Notes under the pieces: model-generated
Database searches by the model: none
Told to the model about the DNA's origin: nothing
What the model saw: only the letters and a program-made list of their open reading frames with translations
In this document: positions 20,397 through 29,927 of the stretch, piece by piece
How the letters are laid out: each line of letters begins with the position of its first letter
Numbering within the stretch: the stretch's first letter is position 1
Made by a program: the position numbers and the translations under genes
Assembly: GCA_030849805.1 (NCBI GenBank)
Contig: JASANZ010002142.1
Coordinates: 1 to 53,872 of the forward strand
DNA: 53,872 nt
Direction: 5' to 3'
Origin: Sergeia podlipaevii
Lineage: Eukaryota > Euglenozoa > Kinetoplastea > Trypanosomatida > Trypanosomatidae

Positions 20397-21535
20397 GATA
20401 GTATTTCTATTCTAATCTATATGCAAGAGAGAAAAAGGAGGGTAGAGATATATAAAAAGAAGAGAACTCCCAAGATGGCTGATCTAGTCTAGTGGATGAT
20501 ATAACTGTATAACTTGGGGTGAAATAGTGAGTGAGACCGTCCTAGAAGCCTTGATAGGTGGGATTAGCATAAGAAAAAAAAAAAAAGAGAGAGAGAGAAC
20601 AGTGTATTCAAGTACAAAGCGCTACATACTACCAGGAAACGAAGGGGTAAATGTAAAAAAAAAAAAAAGTACTCTCCCTTAGGTAAGATGCCGCCATTTT
20701 GAGTAATGGGTAGATTATGATCCGCTATCATTCTTCTTTCTACCGCGCTTTCTCTTCTTCTTCTTAAAAAAAAAAAAAAAGAGATCACCTCAGAACATTT
20801 GCTTGCATAAATGTGCATTAGACCACACACACACATACACACGTATATGCGTGTTGCACTACCTTCCTTTTTAGATCCGCTTTTCTTCCATCTCTCAAAG
20901 ATCTCACTAACGGTATTTATTTAAAAATTATCAAAAAAAGAGAGACGGAAAAATAAGAAGACGCAAGCTGCCAATAACAAAAATAAACAAATACTCACCA
21001 ACGCGTAGATACTATTACAAAAATGGTATCCAGTCACCCTCCAACTAGTATTTTTCTGGAAAAGGGAAAGTAAAACAAAAAATCAAGGTTGCACGATATC
21101 GCATGAAAATGTAACTGCACTCACAGAGCAGTATGACAAGCAGAATTGCATTCACATACACACATTCCCCCCTTGCTCTTCTATTTTTTCCGGTCTCCGT
21201 TCTAAAGACATAACTACCTGTAAACAATAATATAAAAAAAAAACATTCTTACTTCATGCAAAAATAAAAATGCGGAGAGGAGGGGGAGATCAATCATTTT
21301 CTCTCTCTATACAAAACTCTCTATAAACACGGGGCGACAAGTTGGGAGAAATATATTGCCTTCTAATCTGTCTATAATTGATATATTTTTATATAATGTC
21401 TTGATTCTTTTTCTCCTCCGTTTCTTCGCACCGTCTCTCCCCCCCCCCTCTCCCTCTTTCCTTTACAATTGCTTGCCCAGGTAGCTACGAATAAATATAT
21501 ATAGTGTTTGCCTGCTCATCGGTTGTCAGGCGCTT
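20397..21535. other. Intergenic DNA between RP2 and the coiled-coil gene
   Basis: 1.1 kb with A runs, GA runs (about 20587-20598), a CA run (about 20823-20842) and a C run near 21440. The sense-strand T tract next to 20418 provides the coiled-coil gene's acceptor. No other feature is recognised. Confidence 0.6.
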
Positions 21536-23074
21536 TTAAAAGTCATCGTCGTCCTCGTCCACGTTGTACTTATCGTTCGAGTCCTGACCATCCTCGCTGT
21601 CGTCGAAGGAGGAGTAGCCTTGATCGTCAAGGCCACCAGCTGGGGTCGGCGCGGGTACAGCGGTGGGAACAGGGGCAATCGGTGGACGCTTGCCCCCACC
21701 CACGGTCGGCACTACCACCGGCACGGGAGGCATCTCCTTGGACGACTCGCTCGTCGATCCATCCTCTTCATGGACACCCTCATCGTCCGATTCATGGCCA
21801 CCCTGTGCCGCAGCCCACATCTGCGCGCCTGTCTTGATGTCGTAACTCTTGTTCTGCCCTGACTCCGAGCTAGCAGCCGGCATGAGTCGTAGCGCAACTA
21901 GATCCCCAACCTCGCGCGGGCACTCTGGGGTGCCGCGGTCGCCGTAGCGGTCCTCCATCGCCACCCCATGCTCGGGGAAATGAACAGAAAAGTGTGGCTG
22001 CGGCAGCCCTGGGGCATCCACGGTGAAATCATAGACGTGAACAAATCGATTGAGAGAGGGGTCAAGACGGCAGTCCTTAAAGCTCTGGCACAGTCTAGGC
22101 AGACGCATATGAAAAGGACGGAAGGACATGTGGTGGCTCATCTCCACGACGGGATCGGTGGTGGTGAATATGTGCAGGTCGATGTTCTCGCAGTCGCGTG
22201 TGCGAAGTTGCTTGCAGGCCACATGCACCGTCATGTTTTTGCAGTTGCGAAGGAAAACGCTGCCCTCGCAAGCGGCGATGATGAGCTCGCCTCCCTCGCA
22301 GTCATCCACAGTCATGCTGTCCAGAGGATCTAAAATCACCACTTTGCAGTCGGTCAGATACTCCACCTGCACCTGCTGTCCAGTGACTTCGCCGTCACGA
22401 ACAAAGGTGCGACGGCGCCACTTGGAAATGTAGTACGTCGTGTCCTCCCCTGCGGGACCGTCGTCGTACTCCTGTGTCTCTCCCTTGGCCTCGTCCTTCT
22501 TCTCCACCTCCTCCTCCACACCTTCGGCGTCAGAGTCGGAAGAGGAACCGCTGGTGGTGGCCGAGCGAAGGGTATTGTCCTTGCTCATGACATCCACAGC
22601 AATCGGCACAGGGACAGAAACCCATGTATCATTACTGCCTATTGGCGCCGAGGATGGAGGCGAAGCTCCGGATCCCGCACCAGCTGCAGCACGAAGCAGA
22701 GTCAGTAGAGCCGCAGGACTGCCAGAAGAGGTGCCGCTGCTGCGGGGGAGGGCGAGAGAAATTGCCTGCGAGTCCTCCAGTTTCACGGCGCCGCTTTCCA
22801 TTTTGAAAACGCTGGCGGTGTATTTGAGGCCGAGGTAGTCAAGGAACTCTGCCACAATGGAAAGTGCCAGCACTCCCTCATCGGTGGCCTTGAGCGAGGT
22901 GAGAGTGTCCTTGGGCAAGAATACCGTAGCGGCCTCCTGACTACTGGCGCTCGTTCCATTGGTGAGCGCCTGAAGGGCAGCATCGACAATCATCGCGCGC
23001 ATCTTGCCAAACTGGCCTGAAGCCTCTAGCTTCTCACGAATCTGGCGTTCCGTCTCGGCTTGATTGGATTCCAT
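21536..23074 (-). CDS. RP2: RP2-like protein: LisH-type N-terminus plus tubulin cofactor C domain
   Basis: 512 residues with two recognisable parts. Residues ~1-100 resemble the TON/OFD/FOP-plus-LisH motif of centriolar proteins (REKLEASGQFGKMRAMIVDA, then LALSIVAEFLDYLGLKYTAS). Residues ~210-370 form a C-CAP/cofactor-C beta-helix with typical rungs (YLTDCKVVILDPLDSMTVDD, CEGSVFLRNCKNMTVHVACK, TRDCENIDLHIFTTTDPVVE). The pairing matches T. brucei RP2, described as a mature-basal-body/transitional-fibre protein whose LisH motif recruits it to the centriole and whose TBCC domain acts in tubulin quality control. The middle is acidic and Ser-rich, and the tail is Pro-rich then Asp-rich, ending DEDDDDF. 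A stop codon (TAG) sits in frame immediately before the ATG, so the start cannot be further upstream. TBCC proper is the alternative but lacks the LisH part. Confidence 0.85.
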   Translation of the reverse strand: MESNQAETERQIREKLEASGQFGKMRAMIVDAALQALTNGTSASSQEAATVFLPKDTLTSLKATDEGVLALSIVAEFLDYLGLKYTASVFKMESGAVKLEDSQAISLALPRSSGTSSGSPAALLTLLRAAAGAGSGASPPSSAPIGSNDTWVSVPVPIAVDVMSKDNTLRSATTSGSSSDSDAEGVEEEVEKKDEAKGETQEYDDGPAGEDTTYYISKWRRRTFVRDGEVTGQQVQVEYLTDCKVVILDPLDSMTVDDCEGGELIIAACEGSVFLRNCKNMTVHVACKQLRTRDCENIDLHIFTTTDPVVEMSHHMSFRPFHMRLPRLCQSFKDCRLDPSLNRFVHVYDFTVDAPGLPQPHFSVHFPEHGVAMEDRYGDRGTPECPREVGDLVALRLMPAASSESGQNKSYDIKTGAQMWAAAQGGHESDDEGVHEEDGSTSESSKEMPPVPVVVPTVGGGKRPPIAPVPTAVPAPTPAGGLDDQGYSSFDDSEDGQDSNDKYNVDEDDDDF

Positions 23075-24571
23075 CTAAGCAGCAAATCAAAACGCTTTTT
23101 TTCGTGTGTATGTAGAATAAATGACAATGTATGCACTTCACAGCGGTGTGTACGTGCAGCGGGATTACGGAGCGTGACGCAATGTATATATGCACACCTT
23201 AGATCTCTTTTCTCTTATCTATTCTTCCAAATGATTACAAAGGAAAAAAAAGATTGTGAAGGAGCAGCGCACCGTTCAGTGTTGATATGAATATACTCGT
23301 ACAAAGCTACAGCCATTCAAGTGTCAATAATAAACAAGAAATGACAAATAATATCGAAGAAAAAAGAGTTTTGAAAGTAAGAAAGAAGAAAAGAAAGGAT
23401 TCCAAAACAGGCAAAGCAGAAAGATCAACTTGTCAAACAAACTGGTGTGACTTTCTCGTAATTACTCTTCTTATTGTTGCGTAGTGTACTGAGCATCGAC
23501 AACTTCTATTCAAGCGATTTGATGTTTTTTGTTGTTGTTTCGGTTTGCTTGTTAAAGTACACATATCTCCCCTTGCGGCACGCATGCATTTTTTTTCTTC
23601 GCTATTATTATCATTTTTTTAGCTTTCCCTCCCAAGTGCCCTCAAAAAAGCTGCATTTTTTCTGTTTTTTTTTTGTTGTTGTTTTACTATTAAAATAATT
23701 GCAATAAAAGGAAAACAAACAAATACATAAAGATAAGCTATATAAAATAGAAAAAAAAAGCAGTTCAGAAAATAAGATGAAAGGAGGAGAAAGAAAAACT
23801 ACAACTATACAACAGGTAATGTCACAAAGTCCTAACTTTTTCATTCGTATATCTATTCACTACTTCGTATCGCCTCCATCCGCTCCAGCTTGTTGCCGAC
23901 TTACCGCTTAAATGCCGTGCTCATCGTATACGTGCAACGACTACGGAGAGGGGAATGGGAGTGCGACTTGGGGATGGAGGAAAAAAAAACAAAAAAAAAC
24001 GACTGTGTGGCAGCCATTGATAAAAAGAGGACGAGAGTTTTACCACATTAGAAGCACCATGTGTGAAGTAAGATCAGAGATCCCCCTTTCTTTCTGCTTC
24101 ACACTTTATCCAACCGCAAATCTTAGTTCTCATACTAATATACATCCCTCCTCCCTTTTCAATGACAAGGACCTGAGCCACCAAATACACACACATATAA
24201 CTTTTATATTACTCGTCTATATCTCCTCTTTCTCTCTTTCTCTCTCTCTCTCTCTATATATATATATGCGCACTCTTAAAAATAAAATAAAACGAGAGGT
24301 ACGACTCTTTCCGGCACCTCTCACTTTTAAAGCATATCTTTCCGTTTTTCAAAACGTCAACCATTTGAACTTCCTTCTCTTTTGTATTGTTGTCGTGATG
24401 ACAATTGATGCTTTAACCGGAACAACAATAATAAAAAGGCAAGATAAAAGTACAGAACAAATACAAACCTTGCTAGTGCTTTATTGATTTTTTTTTCTTT
24501 CGAAATGCAAACAGAAGCGGGAAAAAAAAGTATATGAGTCAGAAATAATAAAGATAAATTAGTAATGCCCC
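23075..24571. other. 1.5-kb intergenic DNA between the TMEM135-like gene and RP2
   Basis: Probably the TMEM135-like 3' UTR plus the RP2 5' region. A sense-strand pyrimidine tract at about 23240-23265, followed by AG near 23224, is a credible RP2 acceptor (5' UTR about 150 nt). CT and TA runs lie at about 24233-24267. The largest frame here (191 codons, plus strand, antisense to the unit) contains repeat-coded Ser-Leu and is not convincing. Confidence 0.55.
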
Positions 24572-26020
24572 CTACAGCACCGCAGCCTTACCGTTCAGCT
24601 CCATGTGTGGAGGCATCTTCTCTAGTGGGTCCATCGCTGGCTTCATCGAAGGAGTAGGAACGCGACTGGGGGCCCTGCTGCCAGTACGGCTCGCTGCACG
24701 ACTCTGGCGTTTAGGAAACTTCTCGCCAAGTAGCATTCGCAGCGCAGAGCGCACACGAGGGTTAAGCAGCTGAGGCTCCTCCTCGTACTCAAAGAAGAGG
24801 AAGCTCATTGAGGCCACGTACGTAGAGAACACAAACCAGTGACGTGGATAGGGGATGCGACCAAGGCGGTACTGGGTCAACACAAATGAACGAATTGCAT
24901 ACATGGCGCAATACAAAGCAAGGTCCATACGTCTCCCCTTGGGCTCTAGCAAGGTGGCAAACCCAGCGAAAAAGCACATGATAGATGTTGATACTCCACT
25001 GTGCGCGCCGTGGCGCAGAGCAAAGCAGGAGGAGCGAACAATTGTCGTTACATACAACGCAAGAAACAGTGAGCTGGTGAGAGTAGAGCGTAGGATGCGA
25101 GAGAGCGTGCGTACTGGGCGTTTCAAGAGATCCTTTCGATGCAGAAGCGCCGTTGTCACTAGCTTCAGGGGACCATAGAGAGGGATACCCATCTTCAGCA
25201 TGTTGCGCACAAGAAATTGAAGAGCCCAGGTATTACATGAATGGCCGCGATGAGCAAACTCACATAGTAGTACCTCAACCTCGGGGCCCTTGTGTGAGAC
25301 TACAGGGAGGTTGTGATTCCACATGAGTTCCAGAAAATCAGGAGTAATGTGACCCCGGATGTACCCCGAATGCGCACGAATAAACAGCTTGTCATACGTG
25401 GAAGCCTTGACAAGGAAGGCTTGGTACGACCGAGGCAGTGTATTCTGAGCAAAGAGACAACCGTAAGAAATCTGTGAGGCACCAGCGCACATAAGGATCA
25501 CATCGTAATGCTCAAACTTCTGTAAGATCTCAGGAAGCAATGGACAGACAAACCGAAGGCAAAACGTGTGCAACGCACGGACAAGAGCATATAGGCACAG
25601 CTCCGTGCGCGTTTCCTTGTTCATTACGAGCGCCGGAAGAGAGCATAGGCACCCAGAAATAAGCGCCGCGCCTTTTTCAGGGAGTCCTACAATCCTCCCG
25701 CAGCGTGTCACCGTCTGCATGCAGAGGCGGAAGCTCGAAAAGCCGCCAAAAACAACCGCCCATTTCAGTGGATTGAGCGACAAGATTTCTCTAGGCAGCC
25801 TATTCCAAAACGCCTTTCCTAAGCCGCGCTTGGCAACCAGCTTCAAAATACCGATCAGTATACGCGCGACAGCCGCATAGAGACCGTTGCGAATAATAAT
25901 TTTCAGAGTATGACGGGCAGACAAACGCTTGCGGTATATGAGCGACCGGGGAACTCTTTCTACCTTAACATGCTCCGCAGAAAGCTCTGTACTGGCACCG
26001 TCATGGGCATGGCTGCTCAT
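24572..26020 (-). CDS. TMEM135-like multi-pass membrane protein
   Basis: 482 residues with several hydrophobic segments: about 40-62, 88-105, 118-132, 140-165, a cluster at 310-345, and 375-425. The arrangement and local motifs resemble animal TMEM135. These are a Cys/His-containing central part (CEFAHRGHSCNTWALQFLV), a SSLFLALYVTTIVRSSCFAL segment, a FFAGFATLLEP segment, and YAIRSFVLTQYRLGRIPYP near the end. TMEM135 proteins act in mitochondrial dynamics and peroxisome/lipid metabolism in animals; the role in protists is unknown. The C-terminus is basic and Ser/Pro-rich (SRAASRTGSRAPSRVPTPS), likely cytosolic. An excellent acceptor lies 24 nt before the ATG. The family call is from pattern memory, without an alignment. 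Confidence 0.8.
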   Translation of the reverse strand: MSSHAHDGASTELSAEHVKVERVPRSLIYRKRLSARHTLKIIIRNGLYAAVARILIGILKLVAKRGLGKAFWNRLPREILSLNPLKWAVVFGGFSSFRLCMQTVTRCGRIVGLPEKGAALISGCLCSLPALVMNKETRTELCLYALVRALHTFCLRFVCPLLPEILQKFEHYDVILMCAGASQISYGCLFAQNTLPRSYQAFLVKASTYDKLFIRAHSGYIRGHITPDFLELMWNHNLPVVSHKGPEVEVLLCEFAHRGHSCNTWALQFLVRNMLKMGIPLYGPLKLVTTALLHRKDLLKRPVRTLSRILRSTLTSSLFLALYVTTIVRSSCFALRHGAHSGVSTSIMCFFAGFATLLEPKGRRMDLALYCAMYAIRSFVLTQYRLGRIPYPRHWFVFSTYVASMSFLFFEYEEEPQLLNPRVRSALRMLLGEKFPKRQSRAASRTGSRAPSRVPTPSMKPAMDPLEKMPPHMELNGKAAVL

Positions 26021-26353
26021 GCTGAAACTACTACGCTATATTAACTGTAAATAGAAAAAGAAATAAGCAGCGAAAAAAAAAAAGAAACAATTCACATCAA
26101 AAACACAGTAAAAACAGTAAATGAAGAATCGCAAACAGTGTTACAGTATGTGATACAGCCTGTTCTTAAACAAAACAAAAAAAAAGGAGTGAAGCTTCTT
26201 CCTACTCCTCTCGACCTGCAATTACCAACTCTGTCAAGTGCGCAAGACTTCTCAAAAAAAAAAAAAAGATATTTGGAACAAAAAGGTCTGTACACTCCAC
26301 AGAATATTGTAACAATAATAAAAAGATAGTCCAAAAAAAAAAAAAAAAGCGCA
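26021..26353. other. Intergenic DNA between the Asp-box gene and the TMEM135-like gene
   Basis: About 330 nt made of the acceptor region and the 3' UTR of the Asp-box gene, with several A runs of 9-16 on the + strand. No gene is seen. Confidence 0.6.
26045..26095 (-). promoter_or_regulatory. Trans-splice acceptor of the TMEM135-like gene
   Basis: Minus-strand T/C tract ending TTTCTTTTTCTATTTACAG, AG at 26046-26045, leaving a 24-nt 5' UTR. One of the clearest acceptors in the minus-strand unit. Confidence 0.75.
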
Positions 26354-27673
26354 TCAAAAGAACGTTTCTTTCTCAATATCAATTGTTGATCTGTTGACAA
26401 CGCGTACTACTATCATTTCGCCATCCAACTTTAAATTCTCCATCGCACGTTCAATATTTTGAGCGTCTGCCTCGTGAAAAGTTTCACGCCTTTCCTGTTC
26501 TTTCTTCTGGCGGAGGCGACGCTCTTTCATCTGCTTCTCCATCTGTTCCTGCTTCGCCTTCCACATGCGTTCCTCTCGTTTGCGCTCCTTTTCCTCCTCT
26601 AGAGCAATTCTCTCCAGCTTCCACTTGTACTCTTCTTTATCATGAATGTCTATGAGAGCATAGCGTAGTCCTGCATTTTTGCCATTCATATCAACTGTAT
26701 TGTAAGCAAGGGCCAACTTACTGAGGTCTTTTCCAATCAATGGAATCATGGAAAGCGACATCGGTGCGTCCATATTCACCTTCGGGTTTGGATGAAGAGC
26801 TCCTATGATAAAAGTGCTAGTATTCACTTTCTTGTCGGCAGACTCCAAAACGTAGTACGTCATATTTTGGCTCTTACCGTCAAATTCGAGCATCACACCA
26901 GAAGGATATGCCACAATGGATGGGAAAGAAAAAAGTTCTACCGCCCTTGCACTCTTCCATTTCTTCCCAAAAGAAGAAGAAGAAACCACTTCAAAGCCCT
27001 TCTCGTTGTGTGAAAAGATCGAGAGTTCCTTCTGCCCTGACCGAACAAGATAATACTCGTGTGCAGGCGTAATCAATAGTGTCTGGTGCTGTGTCCATTC
27101 AAAGCCATCGTTGGATTGAAACAGCGCTGGCTGGCGAGAACGGTCATCAAAAACCAAAGTTACGACAGTCATATACATCTCCTTGCTGTGAAAGAAAACC
27201 GTATTTCCACTAAACTCAATGCTCTTAACCTCCTCCGTTTTGCTATTGAGAGTAAAGGAAAACTGGCGTTCAATATTGATAGAGTCTTCAATGTTTCCAT
27301 TTATAGCTGTGAAGGAAATAGCAGAGTACGTAAAAACAGAGTCGCTGCTTTGCGGAAGCAGTTCGTGGGGACAGAAAAGCTGCTCTTCAAGCAGCACACC
27401 TCGGGCTCCACAAAATGGAAGCGATACCTGCACTTCGCTCACGCTAGCTCCTCCATCAAATGAGCACAACAAAACTTGAGGACACGAAGCAGCCGCACAA
27501 GCAGCATCAAAAGCGGGAAAGCAAAATGCGCTTTCAGAGAGCTTTACCATGCGCGACGGCTTCCATGACCCAGAGCGCAGCAAAGTGGTGTGTTGCAACT
27601 CCAGGTTCACGGCAAACACAGAGCTTTGCGCCACAACCATAACTATCGCGGCAATATATAATAATGTCTTCAT
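26354..27673 (-). CDS. Secreted or ER-targeted protein with Asp-box (BNR)-like motif and charged helical tail
   Basis: 439 residues from the ATG at 27673; two earlier codons are in frame but start with GTG. The N-terminus MKTLLYIAAIVMVVAQSSVFA is a textbook signal peptide. The next ~320 residues are beta-strand-rich with paired Cys. They contain SNDGFEW (residues 187-193), an Asp-box/BNR-type turn as found in sialidase-like propellers, and a second degenerate copy, SSSFGKKW, near 231-238. There are NxS/T sequons (NMT, NTS, NRS). I do not see the sialidase FRIP motif or catalytic residues, so enzyme activity is not claimed. From about residue 343 the protein becomes a highly charged helix (EEEKERKREERMWKAKQEQ), odd for a secreted protein. 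No C-terminal membrane or GPI signal is seen. Codons are A/T-richer than in distant genes. Confidence 0.82.
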   Translation of the reverse strand: MKTLLYIAAIVMVVAQSSVFAVNLELQHTTLLRSGSWKPSRMVKLSESAFCFPAFDAACAAASCPQVLLCSFDGGASVSEVQVSLPFCGARGVLLEEQLFCPHELLPQSSDSVFTYSAISFTAINGNIEDSINIERQFSFTLNSKTEEVKSIEFSGNTVFFHSKEMYMTVVTLVFDDRSRQPALFQSNDGFEWTQHQTLLITPAHEYYLVRSGQKELSIFSHNEKGFEVVSSSSFGKKWKSARAVELFSFPSIVAYPSGVMLEFDGKSQNMTYYVLESADKKVNTSTFIIGALHPNPKVNMDAPMSLSMIPLIGKDLSKLALAYNTVDMNGKNAGLRYALIDIHDKEEYKWKLERIALEEEKERKREERMWKAKQEQMEKQMKERRLRQKKEQERRETFHEADAQNIERAMENLKLDGEMIVVRVVNRSTIDIEKETFF

Positions 27674-28129
27674 TTGCACTTCTTCAACACAACTTTATGC
27701 TATTGATAACTAAGAGCTCGATAGATCCACCTAAGCGCAAATACAAAAAGAGAAAAATCAAAAACAAGAAAAGCAAGAAAAACAAGGAGTAAATAAACAA
27801 TAGCGGAATCCACTGAAACATACCACAAAGAAAGTGAGCAAGGACCACAGATTAAGATGCAAAATAGATTAAGTACACCAGAAAAAAAAAAGCAATAAAA
27901 AAAGAGATAAAACTTGATCTATTCATGGCAACAGGGCACAACCTCCTAATACAATAGAATAAAACTGCTTATGGCATCAGCAAACTCCATTGCTACTACA
28001 AACTTCCACCAACACCAATGATAAATATATATATAAATTAAAAGAACAGCGTCGATAATAATAAAAATAATAATAACAGAGCAAATATTGGCATCTCATA
28101 CACACAAAAAACTATCACATCTAATAAAC
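27674..28129. other. Intergenic DNA between V-ATPase C and the Asp-box gene
   Basis: About 455 nt of AT-rich DNA (A runs, TA run near 28026-28037, AAT run near 28056-28075) containing the Asp-box acceptor and the V-ATPase 3' UTR. Nothing else is recognised. Confidence 0.6.
27731..27785 (-). promoter_or_regulatory. Trans-splice acceptor of the Asp-box gene
   Basis: Sense-strand tract TTTTTCTCTTTTTGTATTTG then CGCTTAG, AG at 27732-27731, giving a 5' UTR of about 57 nt. This supports the gene as a separately expressed unit. Confidence 0.6.
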
Positions 28130-29272
28130 CTACTTCTGAACATTGGAAATCTTCAGTGAGACATAAGGATATTCTTGCTGCAAGGCCCCAGTGTCGACAG
28201 TGGTATCGTTTGCTAACGGCGTCGACAAATCTGGATAAATCTGCGAGATGCGCCGGCGAATTTCATCCTCTTTATCGACAGAAACTTGCAGCACCACAGA
28301 AATAAACCGCGGAGGCAGTCCAAACTTGAGCAACGACTCCACAAAAACACGCACTGCCTTCAAGTGAATCCATGCAACGTAGCAAACACAGTACTGCTGC
28401 CAGAGTAAGGTATAAAACGCGTTCTTCTCCTTTGTTACCTTTGCTTGCAAATCCTTCAGCTCATTGGCAGACAAGTCATCGCCATTGTCAATTTCACGAA
28501 CAACATACCGCTTCTTTCTGCACGCACCGCGAAAATCGTCCACCACTTTACGAAAAACTACAACACCGTTAAGAACGTACTCCTTATCTTCAGCCACTAC
28601 ACGATTTGACTGTGGACACACATACTCGTTAAGCTTCCAATACCCCTCAAGCCACTCTCTTTGTGATCCCAGAGGTACAGCAACGAATACAGTGACAAGT
28701 AACTCTGTGTCGACAAAACACTGGTGCAGCTGGTTATAAGAAGCAACAATTTCACGAATAGGCCGCACAGAAAGGTTTCCTTCGGTTTTCCTATTTGCCG
28801 CGAGAAGCTTGTTGCGTGCGTCGTTAAAATCTGTCAGCATGACCCGCACTCGATCATCCGCTGAAGCGTTTATTTGAGCAAACTTCTCGGCAAGCATTTG
28901 AATGTTGTCATTGGGGTCAAATTGGGCCGAGCTCCAAAGAAAGTTCTTGATGTAGCCAGCAGGTGACATTTCCTGAGCTTGGTTGATACGAAATGTTGTC
29001 ACAATAGCACGTGGCTTGCCAGAAACCTCCTCCATAAGAGCAATGAGCTTGTATACAGTATTTTCCATCGTTGGGTCGAGTTTGGCAAGATCATCACTGG
29101 CTTCCATGAGTGAATCAAGAGTGCCAACCTTCAACGCCGGAACAACGAAATGGCGAAATGTTTGTCCTACTGGCCCAACTTGGCGAACAAGTGACTCAAA
29201 TTGTGCAGAAGGGAGGTTGTCGCTGCATTGCTGCGAGTATGGCAGTGCAAGAATAAGAAAGCTCTCGGACAT
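28130..29272 (-). CDS. V-type H+-ATPase V1 subunit C
   Basis: Subunit C of the V1 sector, which links the peripheral stators to the motor and controls V1-Vo assembly; it sits on the cytosolic face of acidocalcisomes, lysosome and endosomes. The 380 residues match the family (about 380-390) over their whole length. The N-terminus is MSESFLILALPYS. The hallmark KVGTLDSLMEASDDLAKLD lies near residues 48-66, then IVASYNQL, VFVAVPLGSQREW, FRKVVDDFR near 240, and the strongly conserved AWIHLKAVRVFVESLLKFGLP near 305-325. The C-terminal QQEYPYVSLKIS is also typical. This is the first gene of the minus-strand unit, next to the strand-switch region; a likely acceptor AG lies at 29323-29322, about 49 nt before the ATG. 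Third codon positions are A/T-rich compared with aconitase. Confidence 0.95.
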   Translation of the reverse strand: MSESFLILALPYSQQCSDNLPSAQFESLVRQVGPVGQTFRHFVVPALKVGTLDSLMEASDDLAKLDPTMENTVYKLIALMEEVSGKPRAIVTTFRINQAQEMSPAGYIKNFLWSSAQFDPNDNIQMLAEKFAQINASADDRVRVMLTDFNDARNKLLAANRKTEGNLSVRPIREIVASYNQLHQCFVDTELLVTVFVAVPLGSQREWLEGYWKLNEYVCPQSNRVVAEDKEYVLNGVVVFRKVVDDFRGACRKKRYVVREIDNGDDLSANELKDLQAKVTKEKNAFYTLLWQQYCVCYVAWIHLKAVRVFVESLLKFGLPPRFISVVLQVSVDKEDEIRRRISQIYPDLSTPLANDTTVDTGALQQEYPYVSLKISNVQK

Positions 29273-29927
29273 TGAGAGAACCTTTTCGTCAGTCTACGTT
29301 GGTTGTGGTAAGCACCTATCACTGCTTAAAAAAAAAAAGCAAAAGAAACGGTTGAAAAGGAAAAGAAAATAAATCTTGGCAAAGGACATGAATATCAGCA
29401 AAATTGTAAAATCAGGGAAAAAGAAGAACATACTCATGATAACACACATTCATTAAACAAACAAACAAACAAAAAAAGCAATGGCATGCAATTAGTTTTT
29501 GCATACTAATGCAAAATATGATACGCACACAAGCCATGCATTTCTCCATCATTTATTTTGTATCGAACCCGCAACGCTGGCCCCTTATTTTCAGTTGAAT
29601 GTGAGGGAAGGGGTGTGTGCGGACCGGGGGGGGGGGGTATGATCCAACTAACATCGGGGAAAAATGCGTTTGTGGCATGTATATACAAATGTCCCTGAAT
29701 CGTGCTGAATGTAGCAAAAAATGTTATCGTTGTGTACCAGCGAATAAGGAACCCTATAAGCAATTAGAGTTGCTAAACTAGTGTAGTAAAGTAAGGTTGT
29801 GATGCTTCTTCAAATTCGTTTGGTTTGAAATGAAAAAAAATCTTTTATTTTATCCACCTCCACGCGTTTTTTTTTTGTCTGCTTCTTGTTTGCAGCTCCT
29901 ACAGCGAACACGTCTTTTTTTTTCTAT
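29273..29927. promoter_or_regulatory. Divergent strand-switch region, probable bidirectional Pol II start
   Basis: The minus-strand genes to the left and plus-strand genes to the right diverge from this 655-bp interval. In kinetoplastids such regions are the usual start sites for polycistronic RNA polymerase II transcription, marked by special chromatin and often G/T-rich DNA. Near the midpoint a G-rich block (about 29602-29637) ends in an uninterrupted run of twelve G (29626-29637) on the + strand. An ACAA repeat (about 29456-29472) and A and T runs lie elsewhere. No TATA-type promoter or RNA gene is evident. That it is a start region is inferred from gene orientation only. Confidence 0.8.
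29861..29895 (+). promoter_or_regulatory. Trans-splice acceptor of the ASH-domain gene
   Basis: Tract GTTTTTTTTTTGTCTGCTTC then TTGTTTGCAG with AG at 29894-29895; a second AG lies 8 nt further (29902-29903). It gives a 5' UTR of about 25-32 nt before the ATG at 29928. It shows the frame's earlier TTG opening is not the start. Confidence 0.75.

Noticed and set aside
23072..23076. AG directly touching the RP2 ATG as a zero-length 5' UTR acceptor
   Set aside because: The preceding tract is weak, and a better pyrimidine tract with AG near 23224 exists. The AG belongs to an in-frame TAG stop.
23912..24487. 191-codon plus-strand frame between the TMEM135-like gene and RP2
   Set aside because: Opposite to the local unit, with repeat-coded Ser-Leu runs, no domain, and no codon pattern like nearby genes.
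29555..29600. GGGTTCGATAC on the minus strand in the strand-switch region, resembling a tRNA B box
   Set aside because: No matching T-stem complement, acceptor stem or A box is found nearby, so it is not a tRNA gene.
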